A stretch of 64,000 nt of DNA, taken from the NCBI GenBank assembly GCA_002077045.2, contig KZ111164.1:38890-102889 (forward strand). Direction: 5' to 3'. Under the pieces are notes generated by a model that was given only the letters and a program-made list of their open reading frames with translations, was not told the DNA's origin and searched no databases. Below, piece by piece: positions 1-10,444 of the stretch (within the stretch, counting starts at the first letter, position 1; every line of letters begins with the position of its first letter). This DNA is from Rachicladosporium sp. CCFEE 5018. Lineage: Eukaryota; Ascomycota; Dothideomycetes; Cladosporiales; Cladosporiaceae. The translations under genes were made by a program, and so were the position numbers.

Positions 1-816
1 CGTGCGCCACATAGATAATCCTCGCCGCCTCCTTCACGCCCTCCTCCAAGCTTATCGTCGCACCCTTCTTTGGATCCAGATCCAGCTTCTCCAGCTCCGC
101 CTTGGCCGCCTGCCTGCCCTTGCCCGTCGCAGCACCATAATACCCCCAATACGCACCGCTCGGCTCAATCATGTAGAGATACGGTCCACCCTCTTTGGCG
201 CCCTTCGTCTTCCCTCCCGCACCAGTCGAAGGACCCTTCCCAACCACTCCATCAACATCGACCTCGGTCTCCGCGTCCCAGCCACCAAGAATGGCAGTCA
301 CGCCGAAAGGTCGCACGCCGCTGCTGGTCGTGTACATTTGCACGTAGGCGCCCATGCGGTCTGCAAGGGAGGTGACGGGGATGGGCGCTTTGTAGGTGCT
401 GCGCCAGGAGGAGGCTTCGTCGCGGGCACGGGAGACGAGATGGCGGCCGTCGGGGAGGAGGCCGGCTGAGACCTGGGGCGAGTGTCAGTGCTTGTCGGCG
501 TATCCTAATCGATGTACTGCATTGCAACATACGATGCCGACGTTCCGATCCACTGTAGCAATCCGTCTATTCGCATCCTTCTTCTGTAGCTTACTCGTCA
601 CGAGCTTCTCAAGCGCGAGGACAACACCATCTTTGCATCTTATTCCAATCGCTGTGCCGCCATTCTCAACCGCCTTGACGGCATACTCGACTTGGAAGTT
701 GCGGCCATCGGGGGAGTAGACGGAGTTGGAGAGATCGTAGCCTGTGCCTATCGACGTCTACATGTAATTGGTCAGTTAGTAGCTCCGCTAGAGTCGCTGA
801 AGTGCAAACAGACCAT
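1..816 (-). CDS. PRE10: 20S proteasome subunit alpha type-3/alpha7 (partial at C-terminus)
   Basis: Structural alpha subunit of the 20S proteasome core ring. Seen: the reverse strand reads M, then TSIGTGYDLSNSVYSPDGR and FQVEYAVKAVENGG, the hallmark N-terminus of proteasome alpha subunits, followed by VDRNVGI, then VSAGLLPDGRHLVSRARDE, SSGVRPFGVTAILGG and YLYMIEPSGAYWGYYGAATGKG. Three exons are inferred: the ATG alone at 814-816, an intron at 758-813 (a GT-CTGT donor, somewhat weak, with a CTAACTGAC branch), then an intron at about 477-530 (GTATGT donor, CTGAC branch). The order and wording match yeast Pre10. The gene runs off the left edge of the window after IIYVAH, so the C-terminal acidic tail is missing. 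Compared with yeast there is an insert of about 20 residues (TEVDVDGVVGKGPSTGAGGK) between the GG and the YLYM strand, typical of surface loops in this subunit. Family assignment is secure; the one-codon first exon is less so. Confidence 0.9.
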
Positions 817-1301
817 TCTGCGGGCGATGTGGTATAGCTGAAAGGATGCGTAGGTATCAGTGTTGAGCGTGCGAGGGTGGCAAATGTTTATTCGACAGGG
901 ACGTGCTGGTGGGAGAGGAGTGAATGAGTGTATGCAACTACTTTGTATTGTTAAAGTGAAGCTCGACGTTGTAGGCTGCGCTTAGCGCGTCACCGACTCG
1001 CGCCTGCAGCTTCAACATGTCTTGGCACATTGAATACTACAACACATATTGTTAGCCGCGCGCATTGAGACGGTAACAGTCAGACTTCATAGCACATTCC
1101 TGTGACCGACGGCAGGGAATGCGATAGGTGAGTCTTAAGTAGAGCACCGCTGTACAGCCTAACGCGGCCCTATAATACTACCGCTACGTCTAGCCAACCC
1201 AGCGATGTAAGCTTTCCTGCTCAGCGCTCTTATCGTACACAGCATGAGGAGCTGCCCAGGTCTGACTGCAGGAGACTTTACTCTGCAGTTCACTGCCGCT
1301 T
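817..1301. other. Intergenic, PRE10 upstream / PRP39 downstream
   Basis: About 485 bp between the PRE10 start and the PRP39 stop, both genes being on the minus strand. It should hold the PRE10 promoter and the PRP39 terminator region. I see no convincing open frame, tRNA or repeat here. Confidence 0.5.
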
Positions 1302-3420
1302 TCACTCCTTCCCGAGCGCAGTGCTCACCCCCAGGCTTCCATTCTTCCCCTCACTGACCACCCTCATGCTCGCTGGTCCATTCACCTCAGCATCCAACTG
1401 CAAGTAATCCTGAACGGCAGACTTCCCGCCCCGATCGAGCAGATACTGCAAGTACTTCGTGCTGACATCCCTCACAAACCCCTCGTCGAGCGCCTGCTTC
1501 CATCCCTTGACAGCATCATGCACCGTCTTGATCCTCGACTGCCGGATGTTCTCATCGGACGTAGGCTGCGTCAACTCAAACTCTAGCCACGTTGACCAGA
1601 ACGCTTGAACGCCGAAGAACTGCGCTTGCGTGGATTGATAGAGCTTGCGTGCGCCCTCACTGTCAGCCTTACACTGATATAACACGCAAGCCCACTCAGC
1701 TACAAGCGCGCCTCGGGTCTCGCTGTTGCAGTCTGGACTCTCGCTATACCGCCGCAGTAGCTCGATCCCAGCATCCACACCATACTGCCGTCTGTGAAGG
1801 TTGACGAGCGATTTGATGGTCTCGAAGTGACTAGGCATGAGCATCAGGACAGCCTCGTGGATGGCCTCTGCAACATCAACACGGCCTTGCGATTCCTCGA
1901 AGTACGCGTAATGTAGTCTGATCGCTGGCTGCGCGATGGGAACGTAGATCGTGCTCGCGCGCTGATAGGCATTGCGCACTTCCTCCTGCTTATCTTTCTG
2001 CGAGGCCAGCCAGCGTGCATAGCGGAACCAGAACTCATCATAGTTTGCTGCAGTGACCAGGCACCGCTCGTACAGAAACTTCGTCCGCATGTAGTCTCCT
2101 TGAGCTTCTTCATAGTCGAGATACTTGCCCCAGTTCGTGAGCTGCTCATCGTCGAGCTCAGTGACGTGGTAGTAAGGTCGTTTGATGCCTTGCTCGTATG
2201 TCCATCGTGCTGACACCTCTGCCTGTGTCTTGCTGAAGATCTCCCAATGATATGCATCAAGCCGCGTGCGCATGTCGCGATCGACATCCCCAGGTTGGTT
2301 TGCAGTCTGCTCCACTTCTGAGATGTACTGCGCGATGATGTTGGCTGACGCGAGCTTCTCAAGTGGCTGCTGCTTGCTCATGCTGTTGTAGCGTTCAAAG
2401 TATCGAGAGTATTGATGGAGTGGCAGATGAATGATGCGGCCGAGGATGGCGAAGATGCGATCTTGGTCCTCCAGCCGCTCTTCGAATTCGATGAACTTGT
2501 CCCAGAAGGGATGCGCGAGGAAGTCTTGCCCACAGCTCTCTGCGCCTCGCTCGAATAGCCTGATCAGGTGGTGTCAGCATTGTCGGTGACAGCGGTGGGA
2601 AGTGGAGGATGTGCGGGAGGTGGGCGCGAACATTGTGCAGAAATGCCTTCTGTGTGCATGTGCTCATGATAGTGCAAGAATGGAGATGCTAGGTTGCGAC
2701 TCGACTCGCGTGTGTAGGCGGAGGGCAAAACAATCGGAGCTCGATCTCAAAGACAAGTGCGCTATTCGTCGATGCTGATCGGAACGTAAGACTCGGTCAT
2801 GAGATATCGGGGCAGAAGTCTCACCAACAGAGCATGTAGCCATGCAAAGGGCCCAACGCGCAAGATCGCGCAAGCTGTGGTGTTATGGGCACAGGATAGG
2901 AAAGGGGTACCCGGTAACTTACTCTCTGATCACATCGACGTCGTGGTTTGTCTCGACCTTGAAGGCGCAGTAGTTGGTCCAGAGGTCGACTGACATGCCA
3001 ATGCTAGCGACACCGCGCTCGTAAACCTAGCCTTGTCAGCTATCGTTCACTTCCGCAGGTACAGGTGTCCCACCATCTCCGCAGCCTCGCTGCCAGCGAT
3101 CGAAAACTCTAGATCCGCATATCTCTTCCAGAAGCCGTAGAATAGTGGCCATTTCGCTAGGAATTGATCGTATGTGTCACGGGTTGCTGCGATCGCTTGA
3201 GGACTCGAGTTGCGATTCAGACCACCTTCTTGCGCCTCAGCAGCACGTACAAGCTTCTCCCAGTGTTCGAAGTCTTCCGGCTCGGCGACCTACGCCATGT
3301 TATTAGTAGGCTGATGTATGCGCGCGTACCTTGACGACAGGCGGGGGGGAAGTAGGAGCTAACCACTTGCGCACTCAGCTTGCGCAACTCGGCGTCATCT
3401 GTGAAGCTGAAGTCAGGCAT
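1302..3420 (-). CDS. PRP39: Pre-mRNA-processing factor 39, U1 snRNP HAT-repeat protein
   Basis: HAT-repeat scaffold of the U1 snRNP that helps recognise 5' splice sites. The long last exon (1302 to about 2560) carries repeated HAT signatures (W..Y..YE, for example TNWGKYLDYEEAQGD, YERCLVTAANYDEFWFRYARWL, FWSTWLEFELTQ). Upstream exons on the same strand read VAEPEDFEHWEKLVRAAEAQ, FLAKWPLFYGFWKRYADLEF, VYERGVASIGMSVDLWTNY and FWDKFIEFEERLEDQDRIF, the classical Prp39 N-terminal half. The start is taken at MPDFSFTDDAELRKLSAQV (ATG 3418-3420). The first intron has two possible donors (GTTAGC or GTACGC), both with the TACTAATAAC branch; other introns lie near 3030, 2900 and 2560. It starts 255 bp from the divergent CID gene, so the two RNA-processing genes share a promoter region. 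Confident in family; exon edges are approximate. Confidence 0.88.
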
Positions 3421-3675
3421 TGCGCACGCTTCATGCAGAGCACAGCGAATGATGGAGATGATGGGGAGTGGCAAAGGGGAGTAGCAGTGGCAGTGGCTCT
3501 GCTGGTGAAGGGTAGAAGACGCTGAGGTTCAAGTTCACTGGCGCGCAAGATGCCTCGGACAGCAGCTCCGCAGAGCCTCACTGCGCTAGCAGAGCCAAGC
3601 GAGAGCCACTGACTCTCGCACATATGAATGCACGGCAGTCGTAGCCTGTATGTATACACCTCACAGAAGCGCAGC

Positions 3676-4761
3676 ATGAGCATCTCAGTAGCCAAAGCGG
3701 TCTTCACGAGCACGCTGCTCCGGCGCGACTTCGACAGTGCAGCACCAGACATATCCCGAGACGATGCGGTACTCTTCACGCGAGCTCTGTCACGAGCATC
3801 GAACATATGTACCAAGGCAGAAGTCAAAGCATGCAAAGACTTCATTACCCGGAACATCATTCCCTCAGCTACGAGGACCACGGCGTTGTCGAAGTATCTG
3901 GTCGCTTTCAGCAAGTCCTGCACGTCTCCGATCGCCGACGATCTCGAGGGAATTGAAGATTCTGGGACTAGAAAGTCGAGAGACCCTCCAACGGCAGCGT
4001 TTCGCAGGCTGCATCTTACTTACGTACTGCACGATGTGCTGTGCTTCATGTTCACACGGCTGAAGGACGGACCGCACGCAAAACAGAGCACTAGCAGCCC
4101 TGCTTGCACCGAGGCTTTGAAGTCCGCCATCCAGTCGCTTGCCCACCTGGCAGCTCACAGCGAAGGCAACGGACCTAGCACTACCCTGGCATCCGTCCAG
4201 CGCATTGTTGACTACTGGGAGCTGCTCGCGATCTTCACATCCGAGCAATGCAGCGATCTGCAATCGTCTATCACAGTCTCTCGCACATGGGACGATCTAG
4301 ACCGCCACCTCGCCTCCCAAGAAGCCAAAGCAATCCTCGACGAGCAACGCCGAAAAGGCGAAGAAAGCAAGTGGATCCTCCCGCGCCAACACCACCTCCC
4401 TCACGACCCAACAACACCCTGGCACGATCTCCCTGCAACAAATGCACTCTACCAGAAGCGAATGCGTGGCTTCCCCATCCATGCCAACGCGCTGAAGCCA
4501 GGTGGAGTGTACCTGCAGCGTGGCGGGCAGCAGGCGAGTGAGAGTCTGCGGCGGGATGTAGAGCAGCTGCATCGTGAAGCGCTGCGGTGTTTTGACAAGT
4601 ATACTGATGCTGAGGAGGTGAAGGATGTAGACGCGCTGGGGAGTGTAGTGTGGAAGGACCGGGAGCGGCCGACGAGGAACTACTACGGCTTTACTTATGA
4701 AGGGATTGCAAAGCGGAAAGAGGCTGATCGTCAGCCTGCGTGGTATCTGAGCATGTCATGA
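3676..4761 (+). CDS. CID-domain (RPR) protein, CHERP-like
   Basis: 361-residue protein with an N-terminal CTD-interaction-like helical domain (about residues 5-170: RRDFDSAAPDISRDDAVLFTRAL, VKACKDFITRNI, TTALSKYLVAFSKS, LHLTYVLHDVLCFM), the fold that binds the phosphorylated RNA polymerase II tail or acts as an adaptor in splicing proteins such as CHERP. The middle has a W-H-D-L-P-A stretch (TTPWHDLPATN) like the one after the CID of fungal CHERP-type proteins; the C-terminus is charged. An earlier in-frame ATG at 3628 exists, but MSISVAKAVF at 3676 opens directly into the conserved domain and is preferred. No intron is needed. It is transcribed away from PRP39 and converges on ornithine decarboxylase (88 bp between stops). 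The function label is family-level only. Confidence 0.7.
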   Translation: MSISVAKAVFTSTLLRRDFDSAAPDISRDDAVLFTRALSRASNICTKAEVKACKDFITRNIIPSATRTTALSKYLVAFSKSCTSPIADDLEGIEDSGTRKSRDPPTAAFRRLHLTYVLHDVLCFMFTRLKDGPHAKQSTSSPACTEALKSAIQSLAHLAAHSEGNGPSTTLASVQRIVDYWELLAIFTSEQCSDLQSSITVSRTWDDLDRHLASQEAKAILDEQRRKGEESKWILPRQHHLPHDPTTPWHDLPATNALYQKRMRGFPIHANALKPGGVYLQRGGQQASESLRRDVEQLHREALRCFDKYTDAEEVKDVDALGSVVWKDRERPTRNYYGFTYEGIAKRKEADRQPAWYLSMS

Positions 4762-4849
4762 AAGGCTGGAAGATCATCAAGAGAAGGACAAGACCATTTC
4801 CTGTAACAACAAACTTTTCAATGCCCTCCCTTGTCTATCTGTCTACTCT

Positions 4850-6253
4850 TCAGAACCCCAGCAACGCACTAGCACCCGCCTCACTGCATACATACACCGT
4901 CTCATGCTTGTCCGTGAACCCGTTGAACCTGGTAGCGCTACATTTCGTGTACGCACCCATGTCCTCGAAGTACAGCCAGTCCCCAACATCGACTAGCTGC
5001 GGGGAAGTCCAAGACTCGGCAATGCAGTCGATCCCATCACAAGTAGGTCCCCAGATCGAGTACTCGATTGCCTTGTGCTGCGCAGATCTGTCGGCAGAAG
5101 TCTCGTCATCGGACGAGCTGTAGCCGGAGTCGGCGAGAGAAAGGCTGCTGGAGCAGTGGAGTCCATTGATTCGGCGAGCACAGGATAGCACCTGCGGGAC
5201 CGGATGCTGGTGGTCGAATATGATGCTGCTAAAGTTGCCGTAGACGCCGTCGTTGAGGTAGAGCATATAGCTGTGCAGTCCAGTGACCGGATCCTGCACG
5301 GTACGACGAGCAATGACATTGCAGGCCAGGGTGAAGGCAGCGCTGGTGTAGTACCGGCCAGGCTCGGCGATGATACGAACGCTGAGCGAGAAGTTTTGAT
5401 CGAGTGCTTGGGACAACGCAGCGGCCATCTCATCGAATGTCTCGCTGATGAAACCACCGCCGACGTCGAGAGTGTGGGGTGTGAAGCCAAGAGCCAGAGC
5501 CTGGTCAAAGACGTTGCGGGCGTCCGAGACGGCCTTGTGGAAGGCAGTCGGATCCGATGCGCCAGATCCAACATGAAAGGCCACGCCTGCGATGTCCAGG
5601 TCTAGCTCTCGAGCAAGTGCAAGCAGCTCAGGCACACTGTCCATGCTAGCGCCAAACTTCTGACTCAGGCGACAGAGACTGGCCGAGTCGTCCGTCAAGA
5701 TCCTGAGGTACAGCTCAGCCTGCGGACAGATCGCCTTGATCTTGTACAGCTCATCAGTATTGTCGAAGGTCATCTGCTTGACACCCTGTTGAGCGCTGTA
5801 GCGCAGGTAGCTCTTGGTCTTGCACGGCTGCGCGTAGATGATGCGGGACGGCTCAACGCCCGCCTGCAAGACCTGCTCGATCTCCGTCTTGCTCGCACAG
5901 TCGAAGCCAGATCCAAGTGCCGCTAGCAGCTTGATGATGACAGGATCCGGGTTGCACTTTACAGCGTAGTGCGGCGTGACCCGGCCGAGATGCTTCTTCC
6001 AGCGCATGTGCTGGCGGTAGACTTCTCCCATATCCGCCACAAAGAAGGCATCCTCCTCTCCCGCCACACAGGTGTCCGTATCGATTGCACGCACACGCTT
6101 CTGCAGCGCGGCGCCAATCATCTCCTTCGCCACATTTGTCCCATTGAGACGCTCAACTGCTGGCACTGCAAAGCCATGACCTCCTTTCACGTGATTATTG
6201 GTCACTGACAGATACGCATTGTCGTTGTTGTAGTCGATGGCGCTAGGTGCCAT
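4850..6253 (-). CDS. SPE1: Ornithine decarboxylase, copy 1
   Basis: PLP-dependent group IV decarboxylase that makes putrescine from ornithine, the first committed step of polyamine synthesis, as a cytosolic homodimer. Seen in 467 residues: the PLP lysine in PHYAVKCNPDP, the HVGSGASD and DVGGGF phosphate-binding loops, EPGRYY, and the active-site cysteine in WGPTCDGIDC, followed by the LPxF-like GDWLYFEDMGAYT motif. The start is MAPSAIDYNN at 6251-6253. The open frame extends 14 codons further, but only to a TTG and then a stop, so no upstream ATG is available. A non-conserved Ser-rich loop (SLADSGYSSSDDETSADRS) sits near the C-terminus. No antizyme frameshift site is in this gene. No introns. 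Full length for the family; a second, cut copy is at 17943-18613. Confidence 0.95.
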   Translation of the reverse strand: MAPSAIDYNNDNAYLSVTNNHVKGGHGFAVPAVERLNGTNVAKEMIGAALQKRVRAIDTDTCVAGEEDAFFVADMGEVYRQHMRWKKHLGRVTPHYAVKCNPDPVIIKLLAALGSGFDCASKTEIEQVLQAGVEPSRIIYAQPCKTKSYLRYSAQQGVKQMTFDNTDELYKIKAICPQAELYLRILTDDSASLCRLSQKFGASMDSVPELLALARELDLDIAGVAFHVGSGASDPTAFHKAVSDARNVFDQALALGFTPHTLDVGGGFISETFDEMAAALSQALDQNFSLSVRIIAEPGRYYTSAAFTLACNVIARRTVQDPVTGLHSYMLYLNDGVYGNFSSIIFDHQHPVPQVLSCARRINGLHCSSSLSLADSGYSSSDDETSADRSAQHKAIEYSIWGPTCDGIDCIAESWTSPQLVDVGDWLYFEDMGAYTKCSATRFNGFTDKHETVYVCSEAGASALLGF

Positions 6254-7560
6254 TCCCTTGCAAGAGAACAGACTGAGTATTGGAAGTAATTGCAAGTGTC
6301 CCGACTGGTCTTAGGGAGGTTTGAAGGGAGCGAAGCCCGACGCGATCAAACTTGGGCGAGGCCTCGCAGAGTCTTCCCCGTTCAAGGGAAGAGCCCCAAG
6401 GAAGCGCTGATGCGGCAGCTCAGGGATTGGAGGTGACGGGGATGGGTTGGATTGCGGGTCAAGCAGCAAAGATTCGAGGTCCTGTGAAGGAATGGTGGTG
6501 GTGTTTGGGTGGCAGCTTCCTGTCGAGGCTGCCCGATATCGTTGTGATGAGGTTGCAATGCGTCCACTTGTTTTGTGAACAGTGTTCGGGTGGATGTGGC
6601 GAGGGTGAGTGTATGTTGAGTAATTCTTCTGTGGGACTCGGCATGGCAAGAATTCCCTCATGCATGTGCACGAGCCTCAGGCAAAATTTCGCGTTGTGTA
6701 GGCAATGACGTGGAAGGGACATACACACATTCTGCACGCATGCTCTTGACAGCTCACCACCGAAAATATATAGGTGATTCCTGATCGAGAACCGTGCTAC
6801 CACTTGTCAGCGGCCGGGAAGGCACAACCCGAGTCTCGAGCCTATACACTGTAGCGCATGAGAAGAGATTTACGGTCCTATGGTGCACTAGCGACTTACC
6901 AGCTCTGCTCGTGTTCTGAGCGTGCCTGATCAGACGTCAGCACAGCGGCCTTGGTCAAGATCATCATCCACGCTTGTTCAGCCGTTGAGTTCGCGCTCGA
7001 CGCTGGCGTGGTTGGCTAGATCGCCATGGACAAAACGCCAATCTTGGGCTGCAGTTCGCGGCTGTGTCCAATGTCGAATCACATCGAGGCTTTGCTGCTC
7101 ACGCCACGTTCTCCATACATGTTACGCGGGGCCGCAGTCACTTCCATCTCATGAGAGCAATGATGGAGCCGCTCAATTGTTCGGCAGCTTGACTCAATGG
7201 CTTCTCATCACTGTCATGAGCGCCTGCTCAATACGACAATACGCGCGCATTTGCCCTCCGCTGGCTCACGAAGTCGACATACTGGCATACTCGGGTGGTC
7301 CGACCAGGTATGCTGCGCTGATGCCGATGTATGTCGCCCGGGTGGTGCCAGTGAGGCCGTGATTGGTCTGCACACAGGCCGGTTTGTGATGTATCTCATG
7401 ATGGTCTGACAGAAGCTACTTACATTCCGTCCTCTCGAAGTGTGGCTGGCGTGCTGCTACCAAATGCATCTGACACAGGAGCACACCTACTTAAACAGGA
7501 TTGCAAGTTGACCACATTCCGTTTCCACTTTCCCACTTCCCAATCAGCTATATCTAAATC
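6254..7560. promoter_or_regulatory. Divergent intergenic region, ODC / AA7 oxidase (copy 1)
   Basis: 1.3 kb between the divergent starts of ornithine decarboxylase and the AA7 oxidase. Open frames here have poor protein-like composition. The region is strikingly similar to its counterpart at 18614-19939, with only scattered substitutions, which suggests long leaders, dense control sites or a non-coding transcript. No TATA box or defined operator can be named from sequence alone. Confidence 0.5.
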
Positions 7561-9115
7561 ATGAGTATCGTCTTCAATCTGAGCGACCAGGAGCGAGGAG
7601 TGCGAGACCTCATCAAGAACGCCTTGGGCTCCGATGATACGCTGTACGCTTTCGCCGATGAGCCATTGTACCAATTCAACCACGTCAAGCTCTATAACCT
7701 TGACATTCGTACTCGACCAGATGCCGTCACGTACCCAAGAACACCGGAGCAGGTCGCCGCAATCGTGGGAGCAGCTGCAAAGGCAGGGCTAGCTGTCCAG
7801 GCCAAGTCTGGCGGGCATAGCTATTGTAACTTCTCCTCTCCAGATCGCGGCATTGTGGTCGATCTGAGGAACATGAAGAAATTCTCCCTGAACACGGAGA
7901 CGTGGCGCGCTACGGTGGGCGGCGGAATGCTATTGGGCGAGCTAGACGATTCCTTGTATAGTCCCCATAAGCGGGCAGTGGCTCATGGTGAGTGTGCCGA
8001 GACGTCGACTGAACATGGGACTGATGTCGTGCACGAAAGGTGTTTGTCCACAGGTCGGTCTGGGAGGGCACGCCACAATCGGTGGGTTGGGTCCGAGTTC
8101 TCGTCTCTTCGGAATGGCTCTCGATCACGTAGAGGAGGTAGAGGTCGTCACAGCGGATGGCCAGATCCTGCGAGCCTCTGAGACTCAGCACAAAGATCTC
8201 TTTTGGGCGCTCAAAGGCGCCGGTGCGTCGTTCGGCATCATTACCGAATTCGTCCTTCGCACTGAAAAGGCCCCCGGGGAGACTGTCCAATACAAATACT
8301 CATTCACCTCGGGCTCCTGGACCGAGATGGCGGATGTCTTCAAGACCTGGCAGAGGTTTATCGCCGATCCCGACCTGACGTGGCGTTTCGCGACGACGGC
8401 GACCATCACGACTCTCGGCCTCTCCATCAGCGGGACTTTCTATGGATCCAACTCGGAATTCGAGCAGCTATCCTTGAAGCCGTACTTCCCGCTTCGCGAA
8501 TCTGGTTCCAAGACCACGGTGCGCCAAAACTGGCTCGACGTGCTTACTCATGAAGCAGAACAGGTCGCTCTGAAGCTCGGAGGTGGCATACCCGCGCATG
8601 CATACACCAAGACACTCACTTTCAACGGCAGCAAGAATAATCTTCTCGATGACCCCGGAGTCGACAAGCTCTTCTCGTACATCGAGCACGCCGACAAAGG
8701 CACATTGATCTGGTTCCTGATCTTCGATCTTGCTGGTGGAAATACCAACACCGTGCCCATGGAAGCGACAGCGTACGCACATAGAGATGCGCTATACTAC
8801 CTGCAGTCCTATGCAATCAGCGACAAGCTAATCAGTGGCGTCTCGGAGATCACGAAACAGTTCCTTGCTGGCGTGAACGACGTGATCGTCAATCACATGA
8901 AGGCCGATCGCGGGTACACGGATTACGGTGCGTATCCGGGATATGTGGATCTTGAGCTGGGAGCGGAGGCGCAGAAGTTGTACTGGCGGGACAATTTAGA
9001 GGAGCTGGAGCGGATCAAGGCGATATATGACCCCGGGGAGGTCTTTCGGAACCCGCAGAGTGTGCGGCCGACGGTGGCGCAAAGTAGGATTGCTACGAAT
9101 GATGTAAAACTTTGA
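7561..9115 (+). CDS. AA7 family FAD-linked (glucooligosaccharide-type) oxidase, copy 1
   Basis: Berberine-bridge/VAO-type flavoenzyme of 500 residues. Exons 7561-7987 and 8040-9115, intron 7988-8039 (GTGAGT donor, AAAG acceptor). The N-terminal FAD domain has the KSGGHSYCN motif, whose His86 would bind FAD at the 8-alpha position, and the spliced junction restores HGVCPQVGLGGHATIGG, whose Cys145 would bind at C6. The bicovalent His/Cys pair is typical of AA7 oligosaccharide oxidases and berberine-bridge enzymes. LFGMALDHVEEVEVVTADG and the C-terminal BBE segment (YPGYVDLELGAEAQKLYW, YDPGEVFRNPQSV) follow. No signal peptide is evident at MSIVFNLSDQE, which is odd for a secreted AA7 enzyme. Substrate unknown. 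The second copy at 19940 is frameshifted. Confidence 0.85.
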
Positions 9116-9931
9116 AATGGAATCGCTTGTGACGCATGTTGTGTTCTCCCATCAGACGGTACACTTCGAATGCCTAGCTCAACGCCTTCCTTGCCTATGA
9201 GATGATGAGAGGACGACTTTAGCGTACCTACAGGAATAGGCTGTTCAGATTGACGCTCTTGCACGGAGCTCACATATGGCTCCGTCGACTCCCTGTGTTA
9301 TCATTCGTACTTTGACGGTCTCGTACTTATGTAAATGTGGATCTGTGCGTTGACATTTGCCATGATTGAAGCTGGAATGGTGTATGCTTGTCAGGGGCCG
9401 AATGTAATCTCCAACGCCTTGTGAATGCTCGGTAGCGATCTATAATGCGTCCGAGAAGCGCACATATAGCCCAGCGCCTGTGGAGTGCTCCTACTGTGAC
9501 GGCCAATGATGTACAGTCGGATTTTGTCGGCTGTCTGACTGCATCCGAGTTGCTGACGAAAGTATTCGGCTCCGTCCCAATGTGCGGAAGACGGACCGAA
9601 AGTACCACTGACGGTGGAGGAGGCGCCTATGGTCCACCAGTAGCCGGCGGAATATCGAAGCTTCTGTCCTGTATGCGATGTGGTGCAGTTGCGCTCCAAC
9701 GCGAAGCGAATCTGCCTGAAAAAGAGGTTGGGATCTTCACCCGATCCCTGTCCTCCAGTCTCCTCCTCTCCAGTTGATCGGTCAAGCCAAGCCGGAGATC
9801 CCACTTGTCTCCGCTTGTACAAGTCATAAAGCCGTGCATTGCAGTGAACCGCCCCTGGCGTCTGCAATAGCTGCTGTGTGGCAATGGCGCCCACGTGGCG
9901 TGGTATCACCCACTGCTAACCTCTGTCCCTC
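9116..9931. other. Intergenic, convergent (AA7 oxidase / small membrane protein)
   Basis: 816 bp between two convergent stops. Open frames are short and not protein-like. In contrast to the ODC-side spacer, this stretch is strongly diverged from its counterpart at 21490-22259, with many indels. Nothing else seen. Confidence 0.5.
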
Positions 9932-10444
9932 TCACATGAATGCCTTCGCAATCGACATAAGACTTCCAGCGTTGCCCATCCACCCACTGCTCTCACTCAT
10001 AGCCCCATATCCGCTACTCCCGTAGTACCCTCCGCCACCCCGACTTGCCTGCCCACCCATCGCGCCAAGAGCAGAAGGTAGATGTACCCCGAATCCCTTC
10101 AACAACCCTCCGACAGCCCCGCCAGCACTCAGCAATGGCACAACCACAGCGAAGAAGGCCTTCACTGGATGCCGTCGCGCGTAGTACCACAGCTCTTTGA
10201 TCATGCGCTGCAGCTTGTGTATGATCATCGAGACGTAGCCATCGCGTGGTCGCCGCTTGTAGTATGAGCTACCGCTACCGCCGCCGCCACTCGAGAAGAT
10301 GCCGCGCGAGCTACCGCCGAGGACTGAGGAGGCGGAGCGAGCATAGCTTGGTCGGGTGTAGGCGCCGCGGGAGGGCGAGTGGGAAGCGCGTCCGCCGTAT
10401 GAGTGGGAGCGCGAAGTGCTGGATTCGCCGTCAAAGAGGCCCAT
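9932..10444 (-). CDS. Small Ser/Gly-rich single-pass membrane protein, unknown function, copy 1
   Basis: 170-residue protein that I do not recognise as a named family. The N-terminal 60 residues are Ser/Arg/Gly-rich (TSRSHSYGG, SVLGGSSRGIFSSGGGGSG). A basic amphipathic stretch follows (YKRRPRDGYVSMIIHKLQRM, then IKELWYYARRHPVK). A single hydrophobic segment AFFAVVVPLLSAGGAVGGLL spans about residues 96-115. The tail is Gly/Ser-rich (GGGGYYGSSGYGAMSESSG). The basic patch before the helix suggests a membrane anchor with a cytosolic N-terminus (inference). Copy 2 at 22260 has almost the same sequence while the spacers on its flanks differ, so selection on the protein is likely. No intron. Confidence 0.7.
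   Translation of the reverse strand: MGLFDGESSTSRSHSYGGRASHSPSRGAYTRPSYARSASSVLGGSSRGIFSSGGGGSGSSYYKRRPRDGYVSMIIHKLQRMIKELWYYARRHPVKAFFAVVVPLLSAGGAVGGLLKGFGVHLPSALGAMGGQASRGGGGYYGSSGYGAMSESSGWMGNAGSLMSIAKAFM

Noticed and set aside
6254..6295. Fourteen-codon N-terminal extension of ornithine decarboxylase
   Set aside because: It would start at TTG, with an in-frame stop just upstream; the first ATG is at 6253.
6311..6661. A 116-codon upstream open frame in the ODC leader that could be a regulatory uORF
   Set aside because: Its ATG is changed to ACG in the other copy (near 19020) and no in-frame ATG replaces it, so the start is not conserved.
9391..9909. 172-codon minus-strand open frame between the AA7 oxidase and the small membrane protein
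   Set aside because: Not preserved in the diverged counterpart 21490-22259 and lacks protein-like features.
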